Assembly: GCA_030147845.1 (NCBI GenBank)
Contig: JASBUN010000058.1
Coordinates: forward strand, 124,001 to 188,000
Direction of reading: 5' to 3'
DNA length: 64,000 bases
Source of the DNA: Gammaproteobacteria bacterium
Lineage (GTDB): Bacteria; Pseudomonadota; Gammaproteobacteria; JASBUN01
In this document: positions 30,020 to 43,954 of the stretch, in pieces
How positions within the stretch are numbered: position 1 is the stretch's first letter
How the letters are laid out: each line of letters opens with the position of its first letter
Translations under genes and position numbers: made by a program
The notes under the pieces: generated by a model
Databases searched by the model: none
Told to the model about the DNA's origin: nothing
What the model saw: the letters and a program-made list of their open reading frames with translations, nothing else

Positions 30020-30216
30020 GCTGAAGCCGTGCCGACATCGACAATCGGATGCACACATCGACCAGGCAGCGCAGCCCGAGCTTTTGCAGGCTCGGATTCA
30101 TCGCTGCCTCCGATCATCAGCACGGCTGAAGCCGTGCCTACATCGACCACTCGTAATCTGCTCGGCCGACACGCCACGGCAGCCCGAGCTTTTGCAGGCT
30201 CGGATTCATCGCTGCC
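30020..30216. repeat. Two copies of a REP-like composite repeat
   Basis: Two units of about 100 bp lie in tandem downstream of the convergent smr and truD genes. A 38-bp block is identical at 30071-30108 and 30179-30216, and contains the hairpin CCGAGC...GCTCGG around TTTTGCAG. Upstream of each is a related 23-bp block (30020-30042 and 30125-30147, one mismatch). In the second copy it forms the palindrome CACGGCTGAAGCCGTG. This resembles REP/GCTTCAGCC-type elements of other gammaproteobacteria; the resemblance is from memory. Confidence 0.8.
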
Positions 30217-30231
30217 GACGACCAGCATGCT

Positions 30232-31287
30232 TCACGCGCTCGCGACACCCAAATAGTCGACGATCTCGCGCACCACACTGGTCGCATAGCTACCGGCCGG
30301 CAGCGCAAATTGCAAACTCAGGGTTTCCTCATCGAGCCAATGCCAACCCAAATCACTAACTTTCAGGCGCACCGAACGGCGCTCCTGATTTAAGCCGCAA
30401 CGTTCCAAGCCTTGGCGCCACTCGGCGAACGTCGCTAGCGCCTGCTCTTCAATCGCACGACAATCATGTCGGGACATCAATTCACCGCGACCCCAGAGTG
30501 GCGCAGTGGGATGGATATCCATGTTTTGCAGGCGCATCCGCAAGCTGTCATCTAACGCCTCGGCGACGAACACGCTCTGACTACCGTCCAACATCATGAC
30601 GTCGCCATCGACGCCAGCAGCCCACGAACCGGTCGCAACGCGCTGCGCCAGCGCCTGATTAAACAGAAACGAGCGCGCCGCTGACAGGTAGATACCACGC
30701 TCGTGGCGCGCTACGCGACGAAGGCGGCCGCGCAGTAAGGCGTCGGCCTTGGCCAGATTGCCGCCGTCGCGACCAAAACGCTGTTCGCCATAATAGTTCG
30801 GCACGCCGCGCGCGGCGATCGATCGCAAGCGCCGCTCGAGCGCATCGCGGTCACCACTGATCTCGCGCACGATCAAGACAAAGCGATTACCGCGTAACGC
30901 GCCGCGACGCAATTTTCGGTGATGGCGCGCGGTAGTCAATACCTCAACGCCCGGTTCCTGCCACTGCGCCCAATCCGGGTCCGCGCAACCCGGCAGGTGC
31001 ATGCTGAACCACTGTTCGGCCAGCGCGTGACGGTCCTTGAGACCGGCGTAGCTGACCGCACCGGGTTTGAGGCCGGCGAGTTCCGCCAAGCGCTGCGCCA
31101 CCCAGGCGGTATTGGCGCCGCGTTTACGTACCTGCACGAATAAGTGTTCACCAGCGCCACTGGTCTCGAAACCCAGGTCCTCGAACACACGGAAATCTTC
31201 CGGCGTCGAACGGATGCGGCCACGATTGCCCGGAGCGCCACCCGCGTATGGCAGCGCGGTCAGCATGGGGACGCCGGAATCAGACAT
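30232..31287 (-). CDS. truD: tRNA pseudouridine(13) synthase TruD
   Basis: This 351-residue enzyme modifies U13 of tRNA-Glu. The catalytic Asp lies in VSYAGLKDRHALAEQWFS (about 79-96). The family segments FRVFEDLGFETSGAGEHLFVQV, NYYGEQRFGRDGGN and a truncated insert domain follow, and the C-terminus ends in GSYATSVVREIVDYLG. It precedes the REP-like repeats and follows ispF by 12 bp. Confidence 0.95.
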   Translation of the reverse strand: MSDSGVPMLTALPYAGGAPGNRGRIRSTPEDFRVFEDLGFETSGAGEHLFVQVRKRGANTAWVAQRLAELAGLKPGAVSYAGLKDRHALAEQWFSMHLPGCADPDWAQWQEPGVEVLTTARHHRKLRRGALRGNRFVLIVREISGDRDALERRLRSIAARGVPNYYGEQRFGRDGGNLAKADALLRGRLRRVARHERGIYLSAARSFLFNQALAQRVATGSWAAGVDGDVMMLDGSQSVFVAEALDDSLRMRLQNMDIHPTAPLWGRGELMSRHDCRAIEEQALATFAEWRQGLERCGLNQERRSVRLKVSDLGWHWLDEETLSLQFALPAGSYATSVVREIVDYLGVASA

Positions 31288-31299
31288 ATGCCATCAAAA

Positions 31300-31773
31300 T
31301 CATGCGTCGACCAGAATCACTACCGCGTAGGCAGCAATCCCTTCACCTCGGCCGGTGTATCCCAAGCGTTCGGTGGTCGTTGCCTTGACGTTGACTCGAT
31401 CGACCGATACGCCGAGATCATCAGCCAGATTGGCACACATGGCATCGATGTGCGGCGCCAGACGCGGTGCCTGCGCAACCACGGTAGTGTCGAGGTTGCC
31501 TACCCGCATACCGCGCCGGGTAATCATTTCAGCGACGCGGCGCAGTAGTACGCGGCTATCGATGTTGGCGTACTCGGCAGCAGAATCAGGGAAGTGTCGA
31601 CCGATATCGCCTAATCCGGCGGCGCCCAGCAACGCGTCACAGAGCGCGTGGATAAGCACATCACCATCCGAGTGGGCGAGCAAACCGGTGTCATGCGGAA
31701 TGGTAACGCCACCGAGAATCAGTGGGCGGCGCTCGCCGAAGGCATGCACATCAAAGCCATGTCCGATTCTCAT
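31300..31773 (-). CDS. ispF: 2-C-methyl-D-erythritol 2,4-cyclodiphosphate synthase
   Basis: This 157-residue enzyme has zinc ligands in GHGFDVHAF (Asp8, His10) and [18 protein letters not shown], and the substrate loop DIGRHFPD. It catalyses the fifth step of the non-mevalonate isoprenoid pathway. It overlaps ispD by 4 bp, as in many proteobacteria. Confidence 0.97.
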   Translation of the reverse strand: MRIGHGFDVHAFGERRPLILGGVTIPHDTGLLAHSDGDVLIHALCDALLGAAGLGDIGRHFPDSAAEYANIDSRVLLRRVAEMITRRGMRVGNLDTTVVAQAPRLAPHIDAMCANLADDLGVSVDRVNVKATTTERLGYTGRGEGIAAYAVVILVDA

Positions 31774-32492
31774 GTCTGGCTGGACTCCTGCTGGCGCAGA
31801 AAAAATTCGGCCAGCGGCAGATCGTCGGGTTGGGTGATCTTTATGTTGTCGGCGTGGCCTTCGACAAGCATGGCTGCCACACCGGAGTACTCCATGGCGC
31901 TGGCTTCGTCGGTAACCAGTACGCCGTCATCGAGCGTCTTGCGCAGCGCCGCGCGTAAGGCGGCGAAACGGAACATCTGCGGCGTCAGCGCGTGCCACAG
32001 CGCTACGCGCGGCACAGTTTCGCATACGGTTCCGTCAGCGTTGGCGCGCTTCATGGTATCACGCGCCGGAACGGCCAATAGACCACCGTCCGGATGATCC
32101 TGCAGCGCCACCATCAGTCGATTGATATCGTCGTCACGCGCGCACGGACGCGCCGCATCATGGACCAATATCCAGTCATCGGCAGCGGCGTAGTCGGCAA
32201 GAAAATCGAGCCCGTTTAGCACCGAGTGACAACGCTCGGCGCCGCCGGCGACGCGATACAATGGAACATCGGAATTGATTCTCAACGCCGCCCAATGCGG
32301 ATCGTCGCGGGCGACCACTACAACCACCGCACTAATCGATGGATGATGGCAAAACAGCTTCAAGCTGTGTTCGATGACGCAGCGGCCGGCCAATGGCAGA
32401 TACTGTTTCGGCGTCCGGGCACGCATTCGCGCGCCGACCCCGGCGGCGGGAATGATGGCCCAATATCGTGCCGAAGCCGAATTCGAAGACAT
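31770..32492 (-). CDS. ispD: 2-C-methyl-D-erythritol 4-phosphate cytidylyltransferase
   Basis: This enzyme is about 240 residues from ATG 32492; GTG 32501 is an in-frame alternative. It has the CTP-binding [24 protein letters not shown] signature (about 11-34, given as a span) and VHDAARPC. It makes CDP-methylerythritol. Coupling to ispF puts two consecutive pathway steps in one unit. Confidence 0.95.
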   Translation of the reverse strand: MSSNSASARYWAIIPAAGVGARMRARTPKQYLPLAGRCVIEHSLKLFCHHPSISAVVVVVARDDPHWAALRINSDVPLYRVAGGAERCHSVLNGLDFLADYAAADDWILVHDAARPCARDDDINRLMVALQDHPDGGLLAVPARDTMKRANADGTVCETVPRVALWHALTPQMFRFAALRAALRKTLDDGVLVTDEASAMEYSGVAAMLVEGHADNIKITQPDDLPLAEFFLRQQESSQT

Positions 32493-32531
32493 CGGGCTCA
32501 CGCTGACTGCTCAACATCAGGCAACACGCGT

Positions 32532-32840
32532 TTAGTGTCCAGGCGCACTGTGTCCATCCTTATGGGCGGGCTCTTCGATCACCTGGAAAAACGTTTCGCC
32601 CTGCTTCACCATGCCGAGTTCGGTGCGGGCACGTTCCTCGATCGCCTCGAGACCCTGCTTGAGATCCTTGACCTCGCCGGCGAGTGCCTGATTGCGCTCT
32701 TTCAACTCCTGATTGGTTAGCGACTGTTGCCGCACATCCTGGCGTAAACGGCGCACATCGTGCATGCTGCCGTCGCCCGACCACAGGCGGACTTGCAGCA
32801 CCACCAATATCACCACCAAGATAGCAATCAGCCAGCGCAT
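32532..32840 (-). CDS. ftsB: Cell division protein FtsB
   Basis: This 102-residue bitopic protein has one N-terminal membrane helix (LIAILVVILVVLQVRLW) followed by a periplasmic coiled coil (VRRLRQDVRQQSLTNQELKE), and the FtsB tail RARTELGMVKQGETFFQV. With FtsL and FtsQ it helps activate septal peptidoglycan synthesis. It lies between eno and ispD, the usual place. Confidence 0.95.
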   Translation of the reverse strand: MRWLIAILVVILVVLQVRLWSGDGSMHDVRRLRQDVRQQSLTNQELKERNQALAGEVKDLKQGLEAIEERARTELGMVKQGETFFQVIEEPAHKDGHSAPGH

Positions 32841-32912
32841 CGTCGACCGCCCGCGCGGCGGGCTACCTCCTCAGGCGCTGTCGGGCCCGACAGCGCGGGC
32901 GACCAGCGGCGC

Positions 32913-36893
<3,981 letters not shown>

Positions 36894-36965
36894 TTACAAG
36901 GTACCAGAACGGCGCGCCATGCTCAATGCACGAATGCCCGATCAGCCGACATAATGGTCGACAAT

Positions 36966-38321
36966 TTATCGCTCGTTTCCGCCGCCGGTCCAATCGGGCT
37001 GCCACTCGATACAGTAGCCAGGCGCATCTCCTTCGGCCGCGAACGGCTCACATACCCAAAGATCGGCGACCGCAGCCAATTGATCGTCGAGGTAAATGAG
37101 CGGCAAACGTTCGCGCTGCCACGGCGGAACGCCGTGTTCCTGTAACAATTTTTTCAATGTGTGTGTTTCATGCCGTCCAGACGGTCGGCACGCCTCGCCT
37201 CCTTGGCGAAAACGCACGGTGACGCGACCGGCGGCGCACAAATCGGCAGTCACTCCCCTCCCACGCACGCTGCGCATGCGCAAGCAACCCATCAATTCCG
37301 ACCCACACAATGGTTCGCGCACATCCCAGTGTATTACTGCGCACTTGGCGACCGGCGGCAATGGCGGCATGGCATACACATGACCCCGATAGCGGCGCAC
37401 TTCCGCACCAGGCCAGTGCACACATGGGTTGGCGTCCGCTTGCGCGGTCAACACGTCAAGCATTATGCGCTCCAACTGCGCGCTCGATGGCAGCGGCAGA
37501 CGCAGAACCTGTAACCAATGACGTAAGACATTACGGCGACGCGGCGGTGGCCACGCGCATAGCGCGCCAACGGGCAGGCACGCAGGGGCCGTGCCGCCCA
37601 GAGTGCGCAAATCCTGGACCGCCAGGCTTTCGAGCAATTCGGCCGCCTCGGCGCAATGCCGTGCCGAACGCGACAGCGTATCCGCCACGGCCGGCCAGCG
37701 CGAACGTAGGCGCGGTAGAATCTCGGCGCGAACAAAATTGCGATCGAAGCGTACGTCCGCGTTGCTACTGTCCTCGACCCATTGCAGTCCGCCGGCCTGA
37801 GCGTATTCCAGCAGGTCGTTGCGCGGCACGTCCAACAGTGGGCGTATATGGGTACCGGCGGCGAAAGGCGCCACCACGGGCATCGCGGCCAAGCCACGCG
37901 GTCCACAGCCGCGCAACAATTGAAGCAACAGCGTCTCGGCCTGATCGTCGCGGTGATGCGCTGTCAGCAACACGTCACCCGCCGACATCAATGAAGCCAA
38001 AGCGCGATAACGCGCCTCACGCGCGGCCGCTTCCGGACTCTGACCCGGCAAAGCATCGGCATCGACCCGCAATACCCGTAGCGGTACCGACAGCGCAGCG
38101 CAACGTTGCTGACATAGCCGCACCCAATCGTCTGCATCGGCGTGCAATCCGTGATGTATGTGTACGGCGCGCAATTCCGCGCCATTGAGCGCACCGCGCA
38201 GCGCCGACATGGCATGCAACAATACATAGGAATCCAGCCCGCCACTGAAGGCCACCGAGTATGCGCGTGCGGCCGGCGCCACAGCCAGCGCCTGCAGTAA
38301 TTGGGGGGGATTAAACGCCAT
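36966..38321 (-). CDS. tilS: tRNA(Ile)-lysidine synthase
   Basis: This 451-residue enzyme has the PP-loop SGGLDSYVLL (about 25-34), the HxxDDxxET-like segment TAHHRDDQAETLLLQLLRG and the TilS substrate-binding and C-terminal domains. It makes lysidine at C34 of tRNA-Ile so that AUA codons are read. It lies between accA and pyrG, the typical position. Confidence 0.95.
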   Translation of the reverse strand: MAFNPPQLLQALAVAPAARAYSVAFSGGLDSYVLLHAMSALRGALNGAELRAVHIHHGLHADADDWVRLCQQRCAALSVPLRVLRVDADALPGQSPEAAAREARYRALASLMSAGDVLLTAHHRDDQAETLLLQLLRGCGPRGLAAMPVVAPFAAGTHIRPLLDVPRNDLLEYAQAGGLQWVEDSSNADVRFDRNFVRAEILPRLRSRWPAVADTLSRSARHCAEAAELLESLAVQDLRTLGGTAPACLPVGALCAWPPPRRRNVLRHWLQVLRLPLPSSAQLERIMLDVLTAQADANPCVHWPGAEVRRYRGHVYAMPPLPPVAKCAVIHWDVREPLCGSELMGCLRMRSVRGRGVTADLCAAGRVTVRFRQGGEACRPSGRHETHTLKKLLQEHGVPPWQRERLPLIYLDDQLAAVADLWVCEPFAAEGDAPGYCIEWQPDWTGGGNER

Positions 38322-38344
38322 GGAGCGGCGTACGCGGCCGGCGT

Positions 38345-39304
38345 TCAGCCGTCCTTAAATACGCCGAAGCCCATGAGCCGTTGCGAACGGGTTTCCAGCA
38401 GTTTGTCGAGCGGTAAACTTTCCAACGCTTCGAGACTGTCCACAAGCCCCGCTTTCAGGGACTGAGCCATGGTCGCCACATCACGGTGAGCGCCGCCCAG
38501 CGGCTCCTCAACAACGCGGTCGATCAATTCCAGTTCGCGCAAACGGTCGGCAGTAATCCCCATGGCCTCAGCGGCATCGGAGGCGCGTTCGGCGCTCTTC
38601 CACAGTATGGATGCACAACCTTCGGGCGAAATCACAGCATAGGTGCTGTACTGCAACATCAGTACGCGGTCGCCGACGCCGATGGCCAAGGCGCCGCCCG
38701 ACCCCCCTTCACCGATAACTGTGCAAATCACGGGGGTCTTCAGTCCAGCCATGACGAACAAATTGCGGGCGATGGCTTCGCTCTGACCGCGCTCCTCGGC
38801 ACCCACACCGGGGTAGGCGCCCGGCGTGTCGATGAATGTCAACACCGGCATTCGGAAACGTTCGGCCATGTGCATGAGACGCAACGCCTTGCGGTAACCC
38901 TCCGGGCGCGGCATACCAAAATTGCGACGCACCTTCTCATGAGTGTCGCGGCCCTTCTGATGACCGATGATGACCACCGACCTGCCTTCGAGACGGGCTA
39001 CGCCACAAACAATAGCCGGATCATCTGCGAAGGATCGATCACCATGCAGCTCTTGGAAGTCGGTAAAAATGCGATCGATATAGTCCAAGGTGTATGGGCG
39101 CTGCGGGTGGCGCGCAAGCTGTGCAATTTGCCAAGCATTGAGGTTGGAGAAAATCGAGGTGGTGAGCGAGCGACTCTTAACTTCCAATCGCGCGATTTCC
39201 TCACCGATATTGATCTCGTTGTCGTCGCCCACCAGACGCAATGCTTCGATTTTCGCCTCTAACTCGGCGATAGGCTGCTCAAAATCAAGAAAGTTCATAT
39301 TCAT
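38345..39304 (-). CDS. accA: Acetyl-CoA carboxylase carboxyltransferase subunit alpha
   Basis: This 319-residue subunit transfers CO2 from biotin to acetyl-CoA in fatty-acid synthesis. Motifs: [19 protein letters not shown] at the start, [49 protein letters not shown] and [17 protein letters not shown]. MetMet3 (39298) is an equally plausible start. It sits between tilS and dnaE as in E. coli relatives. Confidence 0.97.
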   Translation of the reverse strand: MNMNFLDFEQPIAELEAKIEALRLVGDDNEINIGEEIARLEVKSRSLTTSIFSNLNAWQIAQLARHPQRPYTLDYIDRIFTDFQELHGDRSFADDPAIVCGVARLEGRSVVIIGHQKGRDTHEKVRRNFGMPRPEGYRKALRLMHMAERFRMPVLTFIDTPGAYPGVGAEERGQSEAIARNLFVMAGLKTPVICTVIGEGGSGGALAIGVGDRVLMLQYSTYAVISPEGCASILWKSAERASDAAEAMGITADRLRELELIDRVVEEPLGGAHRDVATMAQSLKAGLVDSLEALESLPLDKLLETRSQRLMGFGVFKDG

Positions 39305-39411
39305 AGGCTGTAACCATACTCGCCGTAACGTCGCGGAGACAAGTTAAGTTGTCGCATTATATGGCAGCCGTAAGTTGAGGAACAGGCAAGCAATGCCTGG
39401 CGGTTCGTCGA

Positions 39412-42400
39412 TTATGCTTCATAAACCACGTGAACTTGTTCGGCGCCGGCCAGTTCGCGCAGGCGGCTAAGCAGCTCGTCGGTGGGACGCACGCGCCATT
39501 CCTGACCCAAGGGCAGTCGCGCTTCGGCGCCGGCACCACGATATTGCACCCATACCGGGCAAGGGCCGGCGCGAAATGGCGTTAATGCCGCCGCCAGCGA
39601 GTGAATGAAGCCGTTGCCGCCTTTGTCGGCGCCAATTTGAATCTCCAATCGGCGCGCATATTGTTCGCGCGCCTGATCGACCGTGTAGACATTCTCCACG
39701 CTCAGACGATAACCACCAGTATAGTCGTCCGGGCCGAGTAGCCCCTGCATGACCAAAACCCGATCTTTGGCGATGACATTACGGAATCGATCGAACATTT
39801 CGGGGAATAGCGTCGCCTCGATGCGCGCCGTGCGGTCGTCCAGCGTCACAATCGCCATACGCCCGCCACGGCGGGTATTGACGGTGCGCATATTAATGAC
39901 CAACCCCGCCACCACCACCGATCGCTCCTGTCCGCGGCGTTCGCCACCCCAACCTTCGCCGGCACCGGTCAGTGCTGCCAAACGGCCGCTGGTGATGCGC
40001 GCCAACTCATCCTCATAACGTTCGATCGGGTGTCCCGTCAGGTACAACCCCAGGGTTTCTTTCTCGCCGATGAGACGCTGATCTTCATCCCAGTCCGGAA
40101 GATCCAATAGGCGCGAATCGGCGGACGTCGACGATTCCAGCTCGGCGCCAAACAGATCGACCATGCCGGCATCGGCATTGCGTGACTGCTGCTCGGCCGA
40201 TTTCAACGCCTCCGGCAACTGTGCCATAAGCGAGGCGCGATTCTTGCCCATTTTATCCAGCGCACCGGCGCGGATCAGCGCCTCCTGTACCCGTTTATTA
40301 GCCTTGCGCAAATCAATTCTTTGACAGTAGTCAAACAGATCTTTAAACGGACCGTTGGCACCGCGTTCAACGATGATACAGTCGATGGCATTTTGCCCGA
40401 CGCCCTTGATCGCACCGAGCCCATAGAGGATCGTGTCATCATTGGCCACCGTAAAACGATAGAACGATGTATTCACGTCGGGCGGCACCACCTGTAGGTG
40501 CATGTCGCGACATTCCTCGATCAAGGTGACCACCTTGTCGGTGTTGTCCATATCCGATGACAGCACGGCAGCCATGAACGCCGCAGGATAATGCGCCTTT
40601 AGCCAGGCGGTCTGATACGAGACCAAGGCGTACGCCGCCGAATGCGATTTATTGAAGCCGTAACCGGCGAACTTCTCCATCAAATCGAAGATATAGGTGG
40701 CTACCTTCTCGTCGATGCCGCGCTTGAGCGCGCCATCGGTAAAGATGGTGCGCTGTTTGGCCATCTCCTCGGCCTTTTTCTTGCCCATCGCGCGGCGCAG
40801 CAGATCGGCGCCGCCGAGCGTATAGCCGGCCAGAACCTGGGCGATTTGCATCACCTGTTCCTGGTAGAGAATTACGCCGTAGGTCGGCTTGAGTATGGGC
40901 TCGAGATCGGGGTGCGGATATTCGACTCGGGCGCCGTGTTTACGATCGATGAAATCGTCAACCATGCCCGATTGCAGCGGGCCCGGGCGAAACAACGCCA
41001 CCAAAGCGACGATTTCGTCGAAGCTATCCGGCTGCAGACGTTTGATCAAATCCTTCATACCGCGCGATTCGAGCTGAAACACGGCCGTCGTCGCGCAACG
41101 CTTAAGCAACTCGAAGGTAGCGGCATCATCGGTCGGCAGCGCGCTGATATCAACCGGTGTCTCGCCGCGTTGACTGCGCTGCTGATTGATGGTCTGCACG
41201 GCCCAGTCGATGATCGTGAGTGTACGCAGACCGAGAAAATCGAATTTCACCAAGCCGACCGCTTCGACATCGTCCTTGTCGAACTGCGTGACCACACTGT
41301 CTGAACCTTGTTCGCAGTACAGCGGGGTAAAATCGGTCAGTTTTGACGGCGCAATGACGACTCCGCCGGCGTGCTTACCGGCGTTGCGCGCCAGACCCTC
41401 GAGCTTACGCGCCAAATCGATGACCGCACCGACCTCGTCGTCATCCTTATACAATCGACGCAGCTCTTCCTCTTGCGCCAGCGCCTTGTCAAGCGTAATG
41501 CCGATCTCGAACGGGATGAGTTTGGCAATGCGATCGACAAAACCATAAGGATGCCCCATCACCCGGCCGACATCCCGCACCGCCGCCTTGGCTGCCATCG
41601 AACCGTAGGTAATGATCTGCGAGACCTTCTCACGACCATAACGTTGCGCAACGTACTCGATCACACGATCGCGCTGGTCCATGCAAAAATCGACATCGAA
41701 GTCGGGCATGGACACGCGCTCAGGGTTGAGGAAACGTTCGAACAGCAGTTCATACTTGATCGGATCCAAATCCGTGATCGACAACGCATAGGCGACCAAC
41801 GACCCGGCGCCCGAACCGCGGCCAGGCCCAACCGGAATGCCGTGCTCCTTGGCCCATCGAATAAAATCGGCGACGATCAGGAAGTAACCCGGGAAACCCA
41901 TCTGGATAATGACATCCAGCTCCCAATCTAAGCGCTCCTGGTACTGACGGGTTGCGTCGGCGCCGTCGGACGCGGCTGCCTCCAAAATACGCGGCAGACG
42001 CGCGGCCAATCCCGCATGCGCCTCCGAACGCAGGAAGTTGTCGGCGTTCGTACCTTCAGGGACTGGAAATTCCGGCAGATAATTTTCGCCCAAACGTAAG
42101 CCGAGATTACAGCGTTTAGCAATTTCCACGCTGTTGGCCAACGCTTCGGGAATGTCGGCGAACAGCTTCTGCATCTCCGCTGGCGTGCGCAGATACTGTT
42201 GTTCGCTGTAGCGCCGGGGACGGCGTGCATCATCTAAGGTACGACCGTCGTGGATACACACACGCGCCTCGTGTGCATCGAAATCGTCGCGGCGCAGGAA
42301 ACGGACGTCATTCGTCGCCACCACCGGCAGATCGAGCGCTTGAGCCAACTGCACCGCTCGGTACAGATAGTCCTCTTCGTCGGGCCGGCCGGTGCGTTGC

Positions 42401-42906
42401 AGCTCGATATAAAACGCATCAGGGAACCGCTTAGCCCACGCTCGCGCCAATTCCCGTGCAGTGGCGTCGTCACCCGCCAGCAGCGCCCGACCAATGTCCC
42501 CCTCCCGCCCACCAGACAACGCAATCAAGCCGTCGCTGGCATCGGCAATCCAATCACGCTGAATCAGCGGTACACCGCGGTGCTGGCCCTTCCGATACGC
42601 ATCGGACACCAATTGCGTCAAGTTGCGATAGCCACGCTCGCCGGCGCATAGCAACGTCAATCGGAACGGCTGCTCGGTTTCACGGCTATTACGCAAACAG
42701 GCGTCAACACCAATAATGGGTTTTATCCCGGCGGCCTGCGCGGCGCGATAAAACTTGACCATGGCGAATAGATTGGCCTGATCGGTCACCGCAACCGCCG
42801 GCATACCGGCCTGCGCGACCGCGGCCGCCAGCGGCTTAATGCGCACCAAGCCGTCGACCAACGAATACTCGGTGTGGACGCGAAGGTGTACGAAGCCGCT
42901 ATGCAT
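39412..42906 (-). CDS. dnaE: DNA polymerase III subunit alpha
   Basis: This 1164-residue replicative polymerase has an N-terminal PHP domain (FVHLRVHTEYSLVDGLVRI), catalytic aspartates in MPDFDVDFCMDQRDRVIEYV, and the finger/palm segment GPGRGSGAGSLVAYAL. An OB fold lies around residues 985-1060 (VVAGLVINMRTVNTRRGGRM), and the C-terminal tail binds tau/beta. It is about the E. coli length of 1160. It ends the housekeeping block. Confidence 0.98.
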   Translation of the reverse strand: MHSGFVHLRVHTEYSLVDGLVRIKPLAAAVAQAGMPAVAVTDQANLFAMVKFYRAAQAAGIKPIIGVDACLRNSRETEQPFRLTLLCAGERGYRNLTQLVSDAYRKGQHRGVPLIQRDWIADASDGLIALSGGREGDIGRALLAGDDATARELARAWAKRFPDAFYIELQRTGRPDEEDYLYRAVQLAQALDLPVVATNDVRFLRRDDFDAHEARVCIHDGRTLDDARRPRRYSEQQYLRTPAEMQKLFADIPEALANSVEIAKRCNLGLRLGENYLPEFPVPEGTNADNFLRSEAHAGLAARLPRILEAAASDGADATRQYQERLDWELDVIIQMGFPGYFLIVADFIRWAKEHGIPVGPGRGSGAGSLVAYALSITDLDPIKYELLFERFLNPERVSMPDFDVDFCMDQRDRVIEYVAQRYGREKVSQIITYGSMAAKAAVRDVGRVMGHPYGFVDRIAKLIPFEIGITLDKALAQEEELRRLYKDDDEVGAVIDLARKLEGLARNAGKHAGGVVIAPSKLTDFTPLYCEQGSDSVVTQFDKDDVEAVGLVKFDFLGLRTLTIIDWAVQTINQQRSQRGETPVDISALPTDDAATFELLKRCATTAVFQLESRGMKDLIKRLQPDSFDEIVALVALFRPGPLQSGMVDDFIDRKHGARVEYPHPDLEPILKPTYGVILYQEQVMQIAQVLAGYTLGGADLLRRAMGKKKAEEMAKQRTIFTDGALKRGIDEKVATYIFDLMEKFAGYGFNKSHSAAYALVSYQTAWLKAHYPAAFMAAVLSSDMDNTDKVVTLIEECRDMHLQVVPPDVNTSFYRFTVANDDTILYGLGAIKGVGQNAIDCIIVERGANGPFKDLFDYCQRIDLRKANKRVQEALIRAGALDKMGKNRASLMAQLPEALKSAEQQSRNADAGMVDLFGAELESSTSADSRLLDLPDWDEDQRLIGEKETLGLYLTGHPIERYEDELARITSGRLAALTGAGEGWGGERRGQERSVVVAGLVINMRTVNTRRGGRMAIVTLDDRTARIEATLFPEMFDRFRNVIAKDRVLVMQGLLGPDDYTGGYRLSVENVYTVDQAREQYARRLEIQIGADKGGNGFIHSLAAALTPFRAGPCPVWVQYRGAGAEARLPLGQEWRVRPTDELLSRLRELAGAEQVHVVYEA

Positions 42907-43376
42907 GGCGCCTATTGTAATGACGAATGAGACCGTCCGCGACCGCTACGGGCCTATTCCCCCATGATCAGGGTCAGTCCGATCGACTGATGTTTATTAA
43001 ATAGTCAAAACAGAGATATATATTGTGTTCATGAAGCTATTTGTAAATGCGCCGCGCATTGATAGAGCTGCCAATAGGACGCGCTCCGTTACGTCGCTGA
43101 GTTTGCACTTAGAAGCGTACCCTATGAGCGTGGAATAAGCCGATTCAGTAGATTAGGGACGATAGTAGTTGCTTCCCGTCAAAAAATCGTATAGTTTTTT
43201 TGAGCACAATAAAAACAAGGCATACACAAGGCCTGTTAGGGGGAGTCTTATCAGCAGGGATGCTACCTTATTTGCCACGGCTGGCGCTCGATGCGCAGCA
43301 TATCGACAAACATGGGCACAGGCAGTCGCGACGCCACCGGTGGCTGAAACGAGGCCAGACACGAGGACGCATCGAC
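42907..43376. other. 470-bp gap with AT-rich patches
   Basis: The gap starts right after dnaE and marks the transition to accessory DNA. Positions about 43000-43060 are AT-rich. A TCAAAAAA (43179-43186) / TTTTTTGA (43196-43203) inverted repeat with a T-run may be a terminator or promoter element. A minus-strand open frame of 69 codons at 43153-43362 has a hydrophobic C-terminus but no clear start site, and is not annotated. Confidence 0.5.
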
Positions 43377-43724
43377 ATGATTCACGGCGCCATCAGCCAG
43401 GCGGAACAATGGGGCTTGCTCGGTGCCTTTTTCGTCATGTTTGCCATCAGCGGACTAAACAGCCGTGCTCGACGCCCGCTTCAGTGCATCCCTTCGCTTG
43501 CCGCCGGTATGCTGATCATAGCCGCCAACCTCGGCCTCCTGACGTTAGCCAATCATTTCGCCAACGAAACCTTTAACATCTTCCAACTGATCACCTTACA
43601 AAGTATCGCGGTCGAATCCAGTCTCGTTATCATTGGCTATTGCCTAATCGTGCGCGCGCTCGCCATACTCACACGCACGCTTTTACAGGCACCCGCTGCT
43701 GACACTAGGCGCCATGGAATTTAG
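43377..43724 (+). CDS. Small membrane protein, three predicted helices, function unknown
   Basis: This is a 115-residue protein from ATG 43377, which has a GAGGA site 9 nt upstream. The frame is open further upstream to 43200, but that part is basic and unlikely. Hydrophobic segments are about 13-29 (GLLGAFFVMFAISG), 40-60 (LAAGMLIIAANLGLLTLAN) and 72-95 (SLVIIGYCLIVRALAIL). No family is recognised. It is convergent with the PilZ protein gene. Confidence 0.6.
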   Translation: MIHGAISQAEQWGLLGAFFVMFAISGLNSRARRPLQCIPSLAAGMLIIAANLGLLTLANHFANETFNIFQLITLQSIAVESSLVIIGYCLIVRALAILTRTLLQAPAADTRRHGI

Positions 43725-43954
43725 CAGCGCGTCAGCGACGGTCCCGAGCGCATAATTCTCGCGTACTGTTTGCAACGCTGGTGGTGGCGCCACGCATGGC
43801 TCGAAAACGGCCCAAACTGCGGCTGCAAGCGCAGTGCATACAAGTTTTCAAACCATTTTTCGACGTCACCGGCGCACATCTCGTACGGTCGTCCATAGCC
43901 CGCGAAACCGATCACCTCAATATTCGAACGCACCGCCGGCCAGCGCTTCAGCAT
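43721..43954 (-). CDS. Possible small protein downstream of the PilZ gene (doubtful)
   Basis: This 77-codon frame starts inside the last 38 bp of the PilZ-protein gene on the same strand. The middle part (VIGFAGYGRPYEMCAGDVEK) looks protein-like and a GAGGTG sequence lies near an internal GTG. No domain is recognised and its 3' end overlaps the convergent gene by 4 bp. It may be non-coding. Confidence 0.25.
   Translation of the reverse strand: MLKRWPAVRSNIEVIGFAGYGRPYEMCAGDVEKWFENLYALRLQPQFGPFSSHAWRHHQRCKQYARIMRSGPSLTRC

Noticed and set aside
43179-43203. A/T-run inverted repeat as a Rho-independent terminator
   Set aside because: The stem is almost entirely A-T and would be unstable; no upstream gene ends near it on either strand apart from unsupported frames.
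43153-43362. 69-codon minus-strand frame with a hydrophobic C-terminus
   Set aside because: No ribosome-binding site or recognised domain, and it overlaps the 5' region of the better-supported small membrane protein gene.
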